From Mesorhizobium ciceri WSM4083 (GTDB taxonomy: Bacteria; Pseudomonadota; Alphaproteobacteria; Rhizobiales; Rhizobiaceae): a stretch of DNA of 64,000 nt. The position numbers and the translations under genes were made by a program. Under the pieces are notes generated by a model. It was not told where the DNA came from and did no database searches. It saw only the letters and a list, made by a program, of their open reading frames with translations. Location of the stretch: assembly GCF_000519305.1 (NCBI RefSeq), contig NZ_JAFG01000003.1, positions 186,181 through 250,180 on the forward strand, written 5' to 3'. Numbering within the stretch: the stretch's first letter is position 1; each line of letters begins with the position of its first letter. Positions 36,263 to 48,751 of the stretch are shown piece after piece.

Positions 36263-36954
36263 TTATTCCTTCGGGATCTTGCCCTCGATCGCCCTGCCCC
36301 AGTCGAGCAGCGGCTTGGCGCGCAAGGTGAAATCGACGAGTTCGTCGACCAGATCAGCCGCATGGATTCCGGCCGGATCGATGACATGCTGGACATAGAA
36401 ATGCCGGTGCCGGATGGCGGCGACCAGATCGGGATCTCTGATTTCCTCAAAGCCGCGTGGCGTACGCTTCATACGGCCTTCGGTCTCGAGTTCAAGCCGG
36501 TTCTTCTTCAACGCCGCCACCAGGGCGCGAAAATTGTCCGGCTTCGCCGCGATGGCTTTGCGCATCGCCAGCAACAGAGCCGGCTCCGGCTGCCACCAGG
36601 CGATGTCGGCAAAGCAACGCTCAAGCCCGATATGCACGTAGAACACGCCCTGCTCCATCTTGGTGCCGTCGGGCGACAGGATGGCCGACAAATGCCGGTT
36701 GTAAGGCCGCTTGTCCTTGGCGAAGCGCACATCACGATTGATCCGGAACAGCGACTTCTTGCGGTCGCCGCGCAGGCCGAGCCCGGCCTTTGCGAAGCGC
36801 TCGGTCAGCGTGTCCACGAGATCACTGAGCGGATTGCGCAATTCCTGTTCGAACAGGTCGCGGTTTTCCAGGAACCATTCGCGGCTCTGGTGGAAATCCA
36901 GCGCCTTGAGGAACGGAATGGCTTTTGGCCCGAACCCTTTGAACGCACCGTCCA

Positions 36955-36955
<1 letters not shown>
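36263..36955 (-). CDS. DUF2461 family protein
   Basis: A 230-aa cytoplasmic protein of the DUF2461 (TIGR02453) family, function unknown. The typical start FLKALDFHQSREWFLENRDL, the basic FRINRDVRFAKDKRPYNRH segment and FYVHIGLE are visible. Its ATG shares one base with the ligA stop (TGATG), so translation is coupled to ligA, which hints at a link with DNA metabolism but does not prove it. Confidence 0.88.
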
Positions 36956-39195
<2,240 letters not shown>

Positions 39196-39271
39196 TCAGG
39201 ATTTTGGGAAAAGCATTCCTGAACAGCGGGATGCAGCCATATCCTGACTCGATCCCTGACATCCGTTGTTC

Positions 39272-40945
39272 TTATGCCGCCGTGGTATTTTCACGCAGCA
39301 GCCGTTCCGCGGCGGCGCGCGCCTCGTCGGTGATGGTGGCGCCGGCCAGCATGCGTGCGATCTCTTCCTGCCGCGCCGGCCGGTCCATCTCGGCAATGCC
39401 GGTGGCGACACGGTCGGTGGTGCCGGATTTGGAGATCAGGAAATGCGTCGCCGCGCGTGCTGCCACCTGTGGCGCATGCGTCACCGACAGCACCTGGACG
39501 CGCTTCGACAGCCGCGCCAGCCGCTGGCCGATGGCGTCGGCGACAGCGCCCCCCACGCCGGTATCGATTTCGTCGAACACCAGCGTCGGCGCCGAGCCGC
39601 GGTCGGCCAGCGCAACCTTCAGCGCCAGAAGGAAGCGCGAAAGCTCGCCGCCGGACGCCACCTTCATCATCGGTCCGGGCCGCGTGCCGGGATTGGTGCG
39701 CACCCAGAACTCGATCTGGTCGATGCCCTCTTCCATGCGGCTCTCGGCCTCGCTTTTCATTTCGACTATAAAGGCGGCGCGTTCGAGCTTCAGCGCCGGC
39801 AATTCCGCCATGACCGCCTTGGCCAGGCCGACCGCCGCCGCATGGCGAAGCGAAGACAGCTGCGCGGCGGCAATGTCGTAAGTCTCGCATGCGGCAGTGG
39901 CCTGCTTTTCCAGCCCATGCAGGCGTTCCTCGCCGGCATCGAGATCGGCGAGGTCGGCCGACATCGTGTCGCGCAGCTGCGCCAAATCGTCGACGGCGAC
40001 GCTGTGCTTGCGCGAGGCCGCACGCAGCGAAAACAGCCGCTCCTCCGCCTTTTCCAGCTTCTGCGGATCATATTCGGTGGCGCGCAGTGCGGCCTCGACG
40101 CCCGATTGCGCCGCGTCGAGCGACAGCATCGCCTCGTCGAGCGATTTGACGACATCGTCGAGCAGGCCGGGCGCCTCCGTCACCTTGCGCTGCAGCCGCC
40201 GCAGCAGGCTGGCCAGTTGCGGCAAGGGCGAGGACGGGCCGGACAGCACATCCTGCGCATCATGGATTTCGGAAGCGATCTTCTCCGCTCGCATCATCGA
40301 CGCCCTCAGTTCGGCGAGGTCGGTCTCTTCGCCGGGCTGCGGATCGAGCTTCGTCAGCTCCGCCACCGCAGCACGCAAATAGTCGGCTTCGCGCGCAGCC
40401 GCCGCCACCTTGGCGCGGTGGCGCGACAGCTCCTGCTCGCAGGCGCGCCAGTGCCGCCATGCCTCGCCCGTCGAGCGGACGGCGCCGAGATGACCGCCGA
40501 AAGCGTCGAGAACCTCGCGGTGCGCTCCGGGATCGACCAGCGCGCGCTCGTCATGCTGGCCGTGGATCTCGACCAGCGCGCGCCCGACGTCGCGCATCAG
40601 GGTGACGCTCGAAGGCTGATCGTTGACGAAAACACGGGTGCGGCCGTCCGCCGTCTGCAGCCGGCGCAGGATGATGTCGCCATCATCCTCGATCGCATTG
40701 TCGGCAAGCAGCGTACGGGCCGGATGATTGCGCGGCACGTCGAAGACGGCGATGACCTGGCCCTGTGCCGCGCCATGGCGCACCAGCGACGCGTCGCCGC
40801 GCGCTCCGAGCGCCAGCGACAAGGCATCGAGCAGGATGGACTTGCCGGCACCGGTTTCGCCGGTCAGCACCGAAAGACCCGGCTGGAAGTCGATATCCAG
40901 CTTCTCGATCAGGACGATATCGCGGATCGACAGTCTGGAAAGCAT
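39272..40945 (-). CDS. recN: DNA repair protein RecN
   Basis: SMC-like ATPase for double-strand-break repair, 557 aa. Walker A GETGAGKS (~residue 32), ABC signature region SGGELSRFLLALK and Walker B LVFDEIDTGVGG are visible. The middle ~200 residues are Ala/Leu/Glu-rich coiled coil. It sits between bamD and ligA, the usual rhizobial order. A stretch of 221 bp with a palindromic repeat separates it from bamD, so it may have its own promoter. Confidence 0.95.
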   Translation of the reverse strand: MLSRLSIRDIVLIEKLDIDFQPGLSVLTGETGAGKSILLDALSLALGARGDASLVRHGAAQGQVIAVFDVPRNHPARTLLADNAIEDDGDIILRRLQTADGRTRVFVNDQPSSVTLMRDVGRALVEIHGQHDERALVDPGAHREVLDAFGGHLGAVRSTGEAWRHWRACEQELSRHRAKVAAAAREADYLRAAVAELTKLDPQPGEETDLAELRASMMRAEKIASEIHDAQDVLSGPSSPLPQLASLLRRLQRKVTEAPGLLDDVVKSLDEAMLSLDAAQSGVEAALRATEYDPQKLEKAEERLFSLRAASRKHSVAVDDLAQLRDTMSADLADLDAGEERLHGLEKQATAACETYDIAAAQLSSLRHAAAVGLAKAVMAELPALKLERAAFIVEMKSEAESRMEEGIDQIEFWVRTNPGTRPGPMMKVASGGELSRFLLALKVALADRGSAPTLVFDEIDTGVGGAVADAIGQRLARLSKRVQVLSVTHAPQVAARAATHFLISKSGTTDRVATGIAEMDRPARQEEIARMLAGATITDEARAAAERLLRENTTAA

Positions 40946-41063
40946 CAGAACCCAAATCTAGAACGGCACGCGACCATTTGGAGTCGCAGCGCCGCACTAT
41001 CTTTTTGTTTGAGCACCGGATCAATCCGAAAAAGCGCACGCTTCGGTCCGAATGCTCCAGGCA

Positions 41064-41102
41064 GGTTCCGCAAAAGTGTCGTGCGGTTTTGCGACTGGAA
41101 CC
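41064..41102. repeat. nested palindromic repeat between bamD and recN
   Basis: GGTTCC (41064-41069) pairs with GGAACC (41097-41102), and CGCAAAA (41069-41075) pairs with TTTTGCG (41087-41093). The core resembles the CAAAAGTG part of the RIME-like elements elsewhere in the window. It is intergenic, downstream of bamD. Confidence 0.55.
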
Positions 41103-41166
41103 CGCGACAAGCAACGAAACCAGGCAGACGGCGCGTTGGTGAAGCCCGCAACGTCTGCTTGGGGGG

Positions 41167-42036
41167 TCAGGCGCCGGTGATCATCTTCCCGGCCTTGGAT
41201 ATCCACGACCCGGCATTTTCGCGCGGTGCAAGCCCATTGCTCTGCAAGAGCTTGTAGGAATCCTTGTACCACGGGCTGTCAGGGTAATTGGTGCCGAGCA
41301 CGGCGGCGGCGGTCTGCGCCTCCGAGGTCAGGCCCATCGCGTAATAGCTTTCGGTCAGGCGGGCGAGCGCCTCCTCGACATGGCGCGTGTTGGAATAGTT
41401 CTCGACCACGGTGCGGAAGCGCTTGACGGCGGCGATGTATTCGCGGCGCTCGAGATAGTAGCGGCCGATCTGCATTTCCTTGCCGGCCAACTGATCGGTG
41501 GCGAAGCGGATCTTTTCCTTGGCATCGTCGACATATTCCGATGTCGGCCAGCGCGTGACCAGGTCCTGCATCGTCTGAACGGTCTGACGCGCTTCCTTCT
41601 GGTCCTGCGTCACGTCCTTGATCTGGCGGTAGTAGCTCAAGCCGATGATGTACTGCGCATAGGCGGCATCATCGGTCGACGGGTAAAGCGTGAGATAGCG
41701 CTTGGCCGAGCCGATAGCCTCGTCGTAATTGCCCTGGCGATAGTCGGCGAACGCGCCCATCACCATCGATTTGCGGGCCCACTCCGAATAGGGATGCTGG
41801 CGGTCGACGGCGTCGAACTTCTTGCTCGCCTCCTGCAGGCGCCCGGCATTGAGATTGGCAAGGCCCTGATTGTAGAGAACATCGGCCGGCTCGGTCTGGT
41901 CGACATAGGTCGACAGGTCGATATCTTTCTCCGACGACATGCAGGCCGACAGGAAGAGCGATGGAACAACTACTGAAAGCGCCAGGAAAACGGCCCTCTG
42001 CGGTGCTTTCAATTGACCAACTCGCTTGAAGAACAT
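41167..42036 (-). CDS. bamD: outer membrane assembly lipoprotein BamD
   Basis: A 289-aa lipoprotein of the BAM complex that folds outer-membrane proteins. A lipobox LFLSAC follows a hydrophobic signal at ~residues 18-33. The rest is made of TPR units (e.g. [20 protein letters not shown], then [15 protein letters not shown]). I start at ATG 42036; the frame continues to 42276 but through a RIME-like repeat. It lies between lpxC and recN, as in other rhizobia. Confidence 0.94.
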   Translation of the reverse strand: MFFKRVGQLKAPQRAVFLALSVVVPSLFLSACMSSEKDIDLSTYVDQTEPADVLYNQGLANLNAGRLQEASKKFDAVDRQHPYSEWARKSMVMGAFADYRQGNYDEAIGSAKRYLTLYPSTDDAAYAQYIIGLSYYRQIKDVTQDQKEARQTVQTMQDLVTRWPTSEYVDDAKEKIRFATDQLAGKEMQIGRYYLERREYIAAVKRFRTVVENYSNTRHVEEALARLTESYYAMGLTSEAQTAAAVLGTNYPDSPWYKDSYKLLQSNGLAPRENAGSWISKAGKMITGA

Positions 42037-42075
42037 GATGGGGTCTCGCCCTTTCGGCGCTATTTCAATGCCAGT

Positions 42076-42122
42076 TGCATGCCATTGTTTCAAAACTGAT
42101 CCCCACTTTTGAACGACATGCA
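42076..42122. repeat. RIME-like palindromic repeat upstream of bamD
   Basis: TGCATG (42076-42081) and CATGCA (42117-42122) enclose a second pair, TTCAAAA (42089-42095) and TTTTGAA (42107-42113). The layout (GCATG, CAAAA, CCCCACTTTTG, CGACATGC) is that of the copy at 36111-36152. It lies 40 bp upstream of the bamD ATG. Confidence 0.7.
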
Positions 42123-42298
42123 CTAATCGACGGCAGCAGCCATAAACCATAACCGCCTTGCCCGGCAACGCTATCTCCGGCCAATCGCACATTTTTGTGG
42201 CGGCCGGACGCTGCTTGGACATCAATGCAATTTCACTGGCGGGTGGTGCATTCCTGCAACATGCGCTATCGCCCATGGAACCTGAAAAACCTGGGAAA

Positions 42299-43249
42299 TC
42301 AGATCATCCAAGGCGCGTAGAGTGGCGCGTTGACGGCGTTCATCTCGGCGCTGCGGCCACGCTCACGGCGCGTCGTCTCGACGATCTCGAACGCCGTGCG
42401 GTCCGACAGCAGGCGGCGCAGGGCCGCGGCATTCATCCTGTGGCCGCCGCGATAGGAGCGGAAGCAGCCGATGAAGCGGGCACCGGCCAGCGCCAGGTCG
42501 CCCATGGCGTCCAGCGTTTTATGGCGCACGAATTCGTTGGGATAGCGCAGGCCGCCCATATTGATGACGCGGTTGTCGTCGCCGATGACCAGCGAGTTCT
42601 CCAGCGAGGAGCCGAGTGCGTAGCCTGCAGCCCACAGCCGCTCGACATCCTTCATGAAGCCGAAGGTGCGGGCGCGCGCGATGTCGCGACGGAAAATATC
42701 GGCATTGAGGTCGGAGGCAAACAGCTGGCGGCCGATCGCCGGACTTTCGAAGTCGATCTCGATCTCGAAACGGGTCCCGTCATAGGGCCGAAATTCCGCC
42801 CACGAGGCGCCGTTCTCGATGCGGACCGGCTTGATGACCCTGATATAGCGGCGCTTGACCGAAAGCGTCTCGATGCCCGCCTGGTCGATGGCTTCGACGA
42901 ACGCCATGGCGCTGCCATCGAAGATCGGAACCTCGGAACCGTCGATCTCGACAGCGACATTGTCGATGCCGAGCCCAAACAGCGCTGCCATGATGTGCTC
43001 GACCGTGGCGATATGCTCGCCGGCGGGATCACCAAGCATGGTGCACAGGTCGGTGGCGCCGACTTCCGAGACCAGGGCACGAAACTCGCGGCCCTGCTCC
43101 GCACCGTTGAAAAGCTGGAAAACGATGCCGCTGTCGGCATCCGTCGGCACGAAGCTGATGGACACTTCCTTGCCGCTGTGGACGCCGGTGCCGGTAAGCG
43201 ACGCGCGCGTCTTCAATGTCGTCTGATAGTCGTGCAAGACAATCCCCAT
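42299..43249 (-). CDS. lpxC: UDP-3-O-acyl-N-acetylglucosamine deacetylase
   Basis: Zinc amidase for the first committed step of lipid A synthesis, 316 aa. Zn ligands are visible: the His of [10 protein letters not shown] and the His and Asp of [13 protein letters not shown]. The catalytic Glu (VEH) and the distal His in [10 protein letters not shown] are also present. The ATG at 43249 fits the family N-terminus ([18 protein letters not shown]). It follows ftsZ after a strong terminator, so its own promoter is expected in 43250-43472. Confidence 0.96.
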   Translation of the reverse strand: MGIVLHDYQTTLKTRASLTGTGVHSGKEVSISFVPTDADSGIVFQLFNGAEQGREFRALVSEVGATDLCTMLGDPAGEHIATVEHIMAALFGLGIDNVAVEIDGSEVPIFDGSAMAFVEAIDQAGIETLSVKRRYIRVIKPVRIENGASWAEFRPYDGTRFEIEIDFESPAIGRQLFASDLNADIFRRDIARARTFGFMKDVERLWAAGYALGSSLENSLVIGDDNRVINMGGLRYPNEFVRHKTLDAMGDLALAGARFIGCFRSYRGGHRMNAAALRRLLSDRTAFEIVETTRRERGRSAEMNAVNAPLYAPWMI

Positions 43250-43472
43250 AAGCCCGTAATGCCTAGGTCCGCTTCTCCAGCCCGAGGGCGCGGCTCTTGT
43301 GTGAATCGGCTGGCAGGGCGACTTCCCCCGAAATCCCGGCAAACCGATGATGGTAGGCAGCGAAGATAATGTCCCGTCAGGGAGACTCCAAATCACGGTT
43401 TCTTACTCTGTGTAACCGCAAAATGGAATGAGTGCGACTTGGTAAGTCGTTGAAATCACATCATTTAAAACA

Positions 43473-43506
43473 TTAACAGGCAAGCGATTCCTCGCTTGCC
43501 TGTTAA
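43473..43506 (-). terminator. intrinsic terminator after ftsZ
   Basis: TTAACAGGCAAGCGA (43473-43487) and TCGCTTGCCTGTTAA (43492-43506) form a perfect 15-bp stem with a 4-nt loop. It lies 24 bp past the ftsZ stop and is followed on the minus strand by TGTTTT. It separates the division genes from lpxC. Confidence 0.85.
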
Positions 43507-43530
43507 CAAATGTTACAGTCCGTTTACCAA

Positions 43531-45210
43531 TCAGTTGGCCTGGCGGCGCAGGAACGCCGGAATCTCCAGCTGATCGTCTTCCTGAGTCGTCCTCACCTGC
43601 GGCGTCAGGCGGCCCTGGTCGTCGAGCTGGCCACGGCGCGGCGCATAGAGCTGCGCATCCTGGCTGGCGAGACGGCGCACTTCGGGCGCTGCCTGGCGCA
43701 GCTTGGGCTCGCGCGGCTGCGCCGGCTGCAGTCGTGCAGGCTCCTCCTCGCGGCGGGTCAGACCATTGGTCAGGCGCTTCAGCAGGCCCATCGGTCCGCT
43801 GTTGTTCTCGTGATCGACCGGGCGGCTCTTGGCATCCACCTCGGCCTTGACGACCGGCGGAAAGTCCTCGACGCGCGGCATACGCTGAGGCGCCATCGCA
43901 ACCGGCTGCGGGGCTTCGCGCAGCATCTCGCGCGGCTGCGGGGCCGGCTGCATCTGCTGGACCACGGGATGCGGCATAGGCTGTGCTGGCGGCGCCTGGA
44001 AGATCTTGCTCTGCGGGCGGAAATCTTCAGCGTGGGCGACCGGAGCCGGGCGCGCCTGCGCCATTGCCGCGGCATTTGCTTCGGCCAATTGAATGGCTTC
44101 CGCGACCGGGTCGACAGTGCGTGGCTCGTATGCCGCCTGCTGAACAGGCGCCGGACGAACCTCCGCGATCTGAGCCGCCGGGCGGCTGACCGGCTTCGGC
44201 GGCGCCGTGCGGATCGAGATCGGCGCGGCGGCGATTTCAGCCGCCGACTTGTCGATGCCGGTGGCAACCACCGAGACGCGGATGACGCCTTCGAGTTCCT
44301 CGTCGAAGGTGGCGCCCAGGATGATGTTGGCGTCCTGGTCGACTTCCTCGCGGATACGGGTCGCGGCTTCGTCGACTTCGAACAGCGTCAGGTCGCGGCC
44401 GCCGGTGATCGAGATCAGCAGGCCCTTGGCGCCCTTCATGGAGGTCTCGTCGAGCAGCGGATTGGCGATCGCGGCTTCGGCGGCGGCCATCGCACGGCCC
44501 TCGCCCGAAGCCTCGCCGGTGCCCATCATCGCCTTGCCCATCTCGCGCATGACGGAACGGACGTCGGCGAAGTCGAGATTGATCAGGCCTTCCTTGACCA
44601 TCAGGTCGGTGATGCAGGCGACACCGGAATAGAGCACCTGGTCGGCCATGGCGAAGGCGTCGGCGAAGGTGGTCTTGTCATTGGCCAGCCGGAACAGGTT
44701 CTGGTTGGGGATGACGATCAGCGTATCGACGCATTTCTGCAATTCCTCGATGCCGAAATCCGCGGTCTTCATGCGGCGCTGGCCTTCGAAGTGGAACGGT
44801 TTGGTGACGACGCCGACGGTGAGGATGCCCTTTTCGCGCGCTGCGCGGGCAACGACGGGAGCAGCACCCGTACCGGTGCCGCCGCCCATGCCGGCGGTGA
44901 CGAAGCACATATGGGTGTTGGTCAGGTGATCGAGGATTTCATCGATGCACTCTTCCGCCGCCGCACGGCCGACTTCCGGCTGCGAGCCGGCGCCAAGGCC
45001 TTCGGTGACATGCGCGCCGAGCTGGATCAGGCGGCCTGCCTTCGACATGGTCAGCGCCTGCGCGTCGGTGTTGGCCACCACGAACTCGACACCGCGCAGA
45101 CCGGCGGTGATCATGTTGTTGACGGCATTGCCGCCGCCGCCGCCGACACCGAACACGGTGATGCGCGGCTTAAGCTCGGTGATGTCCGGCTTTTGCAGAT
45201 TGATGGTCAT
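43531..45210 (-). CDS. ftsZ: cell division protein FtsZ
   Basis: Tubulin-like GTPase that forms the Z ring, 559 aa. The GTP-binding [14 protein letters not shown] (~20-33), the tubulin signature [13 protein letters not shown] (~107) and the synergy-loop region DFADVRSVM are intact. Residues ~320-540 are a long Pro/Ala/Gln/Arg-rich linker as in other alphaproteobacteria. The C-terminal peptide [15 protein letters not shown] binds FtsA and other partners. A purine-rich GGACGGAG precedes the ATG. It is the last gene before the terminator. Confidence 0.98.
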   Translation of the reverse strand: MTINLQKPDITELKPRITVFGVGGGGGNAVNNMITAGLRGVEFVVANTDAQALTMSKAGRLIQLGAHVTEGLGAGSQPEVGRAAAEECIDEILDHLTNTHMCFVTAGMGGGTGTGAAPVVARAAREKGILTVGVVTKPFHFEGQRRMKTADFGIEELQKCVDTLIVIPNQNLFRLANDKTTFADAFAMADQVLYSGVACITDLMVKEGLINLDFADVRSVMREMGKAMMGTGEASGEGRAMAAAEAAIANPLLDETSMKGAKGLLISITGGRDLTLFEVDEAATRIREEVDQDANIILGATFDEELEGVIRVSVVATGIDKSAAEIAAAPISIRTAPPKPVSRPAAQIAEVRPAPVQQAAYEPRTVDPVAEAIQLAEANAAAMAQARPAPVAHAEDFRPQSKIFQAPPAQPMPHPVVQQMQPAPQPREMLREAPQPVAMAPQRMPRVEDFPPVVKAEVDAKSRPVDHENNSGPMGLLKRLTNGLTRREEEPARLQPAQPREPKLRQAAPEVRRLASQDAQLYAPRRGQLDDQGRLTPQVRTTQEDDQLEIPAFLRRQAN

Positions 45211-45278
45211 TGTCTCCGTCCTTTGCCTTTCACGCCGCTTCGCCGCCGCGGCCGCCTATGGGGCTGTCCCCGTCAATT

Positions 45279-46586
45279 TTAGAAACTGTCTCTCAACCAC
45301 TGACTCATGCGATGCAGTTTTCCGCCCGTTCCGGTCATTTTGAGACCGGAAATTCCTTTCGCCGGATGGCTCTCGAAGCTCGCCATCTGCGGATAGATCA
45401 GAAGCCCCACCGCGGCCGAGAAGGCCGGCCCCTTCGCCGCTTCCGGCAGGCCGGCCACGCCGAGCGGGCGGCCGATGCGCACATTGCGTCCCAGGATGCG
45501 GCGCGCCGCCTCCGGCAGGCCGGCAAGCTGGCTGGCACCGCCGGTAAGAACCACACGCTTGCCCACTGCATTGCCATAGCCGGACTTGTTCAGCCGGTCG
45601 CGCAGCAGTTCGAGCGTCTCGTCGATGCGGGCGCGCACGATGCGCGTCATCACCGAGCGCGGGATCTGCAAGGGCACGTCGCCATCGTCGCCGATCGGCT
45701 GGATCGAGACCAGGTCGCGGTCGTCGGCGCTTCCCGGCAGCGCCGAGCCATGCATCACCTTCAGCCGTTCGGCGGCATCGAGCGAGGTCGACAGCCCCTT
45801 GGCCATGTCCATCGTGACGTGGTTGCCGCCGATGGCGATGGCGTCGCCATGGACGAACTTGCCTTCCGAAAACACCGAGATCGTCGTCGTGCCGCCGCCC
45901 ATGTCGATGCAGGCCGCACCCATTTCCAGCTCGTCGTCGACCAGGGCCGCCAGACCGCTGGCATAGGGCGTCGCCACCATGCGCTCGACCGACAGATGCG
46001 AACGGTTGATGGACAGCTCCAGATTGCGCATCGGCGCGGCGTCGCCGGTCAGCACATGCATGTCGACGCCGAGTGCGTCGCCAACCATGCCGCGCGGATC
46101 GCGCACGCCGCGTTCGGCATCCAGCGAGAAGCCGACGGGAAGCGAATGGATCACCTCGCGCTCGGCCTTCAGCGCCTGCTTGGCGCCGGCACCGAGAACG
46201 CGCTTGATGTCGGCCTCGTCGGCCTCGTGGCCGCCAAGATTGATGGTGGCGGAGAAGGCTTCGCTCTTCAGCCGGCCGGCGGTCATGTTGACGATCAGCG
46301 AATCGACCGTCAGCCCGGCCATGCGCTCGGCCGCGTCGACGGAAAGGCGGATGGCATGCTCGGCGCGGTCGAGATCGACCACGACGCCCGACTTCACGCC
46401 TTGCGACTTCTGATGGCCGATGCCGATCACCTGGATCCGGTGCGAGCGGCCGCGCAGCAGCTTGCCGTCATCACACGGCTTGAGCTTGGCCACCATGCAG
46501 CAGACCTTGCTCGAACCGACATCCAGCACCGTCAGGGTGCCAGACCGGCGCGATGCGGCATCGCCAGGACCGCCAAGCCAGCTCAT
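45279..46586 (-). CDS. ftsA: cell division protein FtsA
   Basis: Actin-like ATPase that tethers FtsZ to the membrane, 435 aa. Phosphate motifs LDVGSSKVCCMVA and IDMGGGTTTISVF, and the adenosine motif VVLTGGASQLAG, are visible. The C-terminal MSQWLRDSF is the membrane-targeting amphipathic helix. The ATG overlaps the ftsQ stop (ATGA), and a 68-bp gap leads to ftsZ. Confidence 0.97.
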   Translation of the reverse strand: MSWLGGPGDAASRRSGTLTVLDVGSSKVCCMVAKLKPCDDGKLLRGRSHRIQVIGIGHQKSQGVKSGVVVDLDRAEHAIRLSVDAAERMAGLTVDSLIVNMTAGRLKSEAFSATINLGGHEADEADIKRVLGAGAKQALKAEREVIHSLPVGFSLDAERGVRDPRGMVGDALGVDMHVLTGDAAPMRNLELSINRSHLSVERMVATPYASGLAALVDDELEMGAACIDMGGGTTTISVFSEGKFVHGDAIAIGGNHVTMDMAKGLSTSLDAAERLKVMHGSALPGSADDRDLVSIQPIGDDGDVPLQIPRSVMTRIVRARIDETLELLRDRLNKSGYGNAVGKRVVLTGGASQLAGLPEAARRILGRNVRIGRPLGVAGLPEAAKGPAFSAAVGLLIYPQMASFESHPAKGISGLKMTGTGGKLHRMSQWLRDSF

Positions 46587-47524
46587 ATCTTCGTCTCCGG
46601 CTTGCGCTTCAGGCTCTTGGGTTTCTCGTTGAGGGCGGCTTCGCGCTGCGTCGCCGCTTCCGCCGTCAACTGCACGACCAGCCGGTCCGTCAGGCGCATG
46701 TCGACGGCGGCGATGTCGCGCGACAGCAAGCCGGTGTCATGATCCATCTTCACGAGTTCGGCGAGCGCCTGATCCTCGTCGTCCTCGGGAAGCTTGATGG
46801 TGATGCCATTGTCCAGCTTCAGGTCCCAGCGCCGTTCGCCGACACGGATATAGCCTTTGATCCGGCTCGCGAGCTCAGGATATTTTTCGACCTTGGCCAG
46901 GAAATCGGGCGCACTCGCCGGCGCGCCGGTGCCGATCAGCAGCGGCAGCAGCACCTGCTTGCCGCCCGAGAACGGCGCGATCACGGCGCCATCCTTCTCG
47001 ATGACGGACAGCTCGTCTCCCTGCTGCCAGAGCGCGAAGGCTTGGCGCTCCTCGACGCGCACTTCCAGCGTGTGCGGATAGACCTTGCGCACCGCCGCGA
47101 CCTCGATCCACGGCAGACCGGAGATACGCTCGCGCGCCGCCTCGGCATTAAAGCCGATCAGCGACGTCCAGCCGTCAAGTTCAAGCCTGTCGAGTATATC
47201 GATTTCCGAGGTCTGGCGATTGCCGACCACCTTGACCTGATCGACGGCAAATCCGGTGCGGGCGGTGATGCTCTGCACGATACCGTCGACATGACCGCCG
47301 AGATAGGCGCCATAGGCACTGCTCGATAAAATCAGCACGGCCGACATCATGGCCGCGGAAAAGCGCGGCGCCTGGAATTCCCCGACACCGAGGCGCGCCA
47401 GAATGCGCACCGGACGGCGCAGCATGCGCGGCAGAACGAAATGGTCCAACGACAACGACAGGCCGAACAGCGCCGGCCCGGCCGCGCCCCTCTCCCTACC
47501 TTGTCCCCATTTCAACGCAGACAC
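46583..47524 (-). CDS. ftsQ: cell division protein FtsQ
   Basis: Bitopic divisome scaffold, 313 aa. A cytoplasmic N-terminus, one transmembrane helix ([20 protein letters not shown]), a POTRA domain ([18 protein letters not shown] to [18 protein letters not shown]) and the beta domain are in order. The GTG at 47524 was chosen because GGAGG lies 7 nt upstream. The reading frame continues to a TTG at 47545 without a site. The start overlaps the ddl stop by 13 nt, so coupling to ddl is likely. A basic Lys/Arg-rich tail ends the protein. Confidence 0.94.
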   Translation of the reverse strand: MSALKWGQGRERGAAGPALFGLSLSLDHFVLPRMLRRPVRILARLGVGEFQAPRFSAAMMSAVLILSSSAYGAYLGGHVDGIVQSITARTGFAVDQVKVVGNRQTSEIDILDRLELDGWTSLIGFNAEAARERISGLPWIEVAAVRKVYPHTLEVRVEERQAFALWQQGDELSVIEKDGAVIAPFSGGKQVLLPLLIGTGAPASAPDFLAKVEKYPELASRIKGYIRVGERRWDLKLDNGITIKLPEDDEDQALAELVKMDHDTGLLSRDIAAVDMRLTDRLVVQLTAEAATQREAALNEKPKSLKRKPETKI

Positions 47525-48438
47525 GAAGCGTCCTCCACCATCCAACTCAACAAATCGCCAAACGAGTGCCCGGCCTGGGCGGCGATTTCAGGCACCAAGG
47601 ACGTCGGCGTCATACCCGGCTGGGTGTTAACCTCGAGCCAGACAATCTCGCCGTTTTCGGAATGCCGATCGTCATAACGGAAGTCCGAACGGGAAACGCC
47701 GCGACAGCCGATCGCTTGGTGAGCCTTGAGCGCCAGTGTTTGTATTTTTTGGTAAATATTCGGTGAAACTTTTGCGGGGCATTCGTGCTTTGATCCCCCG
47801 GCGACATATTTTGAATCATAGTCGTAGAAAGAATGGCCGGTCGGGATGATCTCGCAGACCCCCAGCGCCACATCGCCCATCACCGCGCAGGTCAGCTCCC
47901 TGCCGTGGATGTAGCGCTCAACCATGACGGTATCGCCATATTTCCACTCCGACGAGCCAAGAACCTGCGGCGGATGCGACTGGCCTTCATGCACGATGAC
48001 GACACCAAAGCTCGAGCCCTCATTGACCGGCTTGACCACATAGGGCGGCTTCATCGGATGCTTGTTCTGGATGGCGAAGCGGCTGGCGACCTTCGATTCG
48101 GCGACCACGATGCCGACCGACTTGGCAACCCGCTTGGCTTGCTCCTTGTTCATGGCCAGAGCCGAGGCGAGCACGCCGGAATGGGTATAGGGAATGCCGA
48201 GATATTCCAGGATGCCCTGAATGGTGCCATCCTCACCAAAAGGGCCGTGCAGCGCATTGAAGGCGACATCAGGTTTGAGCTCGGCAAGCACGGAGCCGAC
48301 ATCGCGGCCAACATCCACGCGGGTGACCTGGTAGCCTTCCCTCTCAAGCTCATCGGCGCAAGCCTTTCCGGAGGACAGGGACACGGGCCGCTCGGACGAA
48401 AAACCACCCAGCAGGACGGCCACATGCTTGTTTTTCAT
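47512..48438 (-). CDS. ddl: D-alanine--D-alanine ligase
   Basis: ATP-grasp enzyme that makes the D-Ala-D-Ala dipeptide for MurF, 308 aa. Family motifs [54 protein letters not shown] and [17 protein letters not shown] are present. It is the first gene after a 313-bp non-coding gap and leads the ddl-ftsQAZ unit; a promoter is expected in that gap, which carries eight GANTC sites. Confidence 0.97.
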   Translation of the reverse strand: MKNKHVAVLLGGFSSERPVSLSSGKACADELEREGYQVTRVDVGRDVGSVLAELKPDVAFNALHGPFGEDGTIQGILEYLGIPYTHSGVLASALAMNKEQAKRVAKSVGIVVAESKVASRFAIQNKHPMKPPYVVKPVNEGSSFGVVIVHEGQSHPPQVLGSSEWKYGDTVMVERYIHGRELTCAVMGDVALGVCEIIPTGHSFYDYDSKYVAGGSKHECPAKVSPNIYQKIQTLALKAHQAIGCRGVSRSDFRYDDRHSENGEIVWLEVNTQPGMTPTSLVPEIAAQAGHSFGDLLSWMVEDASCLR

Positions 48439-48491
48439 TCCCCGGCATCCCCTCTCTCACGGCGGACCAAAACCAGATTTTCCGCAACATT

Positions 48492-48670
48492 GAGTCAGAG
48501 TCTCCCGGCAGGTTGCCCCCCAGACGGAAAACGCTGAAAACGCGTCGAACGACTCAAATCAGGAAACGCTTTCGAGCAGAGAATCAGAGAGTTGATTCAC
48601 TGGCAAGTGCTTACGATTCCGAGAGATTCACTTTCTGAGAAAATGGATGCGAAAAGCGTGCCGTTGAGTC
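48492..48670. promoter_or_regulatory. GANTC (CcrM methylation) site cluster upstream of ddl-ftsQAZ
   Basis: Eight GANTC sites fall in 179 bp: starts at 48492, 48498, 48551, 48581, 48594, 48615, 48625 and 48666. At ~65% GC fewer than one would be expected by chance. CcrM methylates GANTC once per cell cycle in alphaproteobacteria and controls division genes including ftsZ in Caulobacter, so this is a likely cell-cycle-controlled promoter region. The promoter elements themselves are not assigned. Confidence 0.7.
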
Positions 48671-48703
48671 TTTGCGGCAACGGTCGCGGACCGTTTCGGC
48701 CTC

Positions 48704-48734
48704 GTTGAAGTTCATGCATCACATGAACTTCAAC
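48704..48734 (-). terminator. hairpin downstream of murB
   Basis: GTTGAAGTTCATG (48704-48716) and CATGAACTTCAAC (48722-48734) are perfect 13-bp arms around a 5-nt loop, 17 bp past the murB stop. No U-run follows on the minus strand, so it may act as a Rho-independent-like stop, an mRNA 3' end stabiliser or an attenuator between the mur genes and ddl-ftsQAZ. Confidence 0.55.
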
Positions 48735-48751
48735 ACGCGCCACGCTGCGCT

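Noticed and set aside
43430..43530. CtrA box (TTAA-N7-TTAA) near ftsZ and lpxC
   Set aside because: TTAA sequences occur but not at the required spacing; they belong to the terminator stem.
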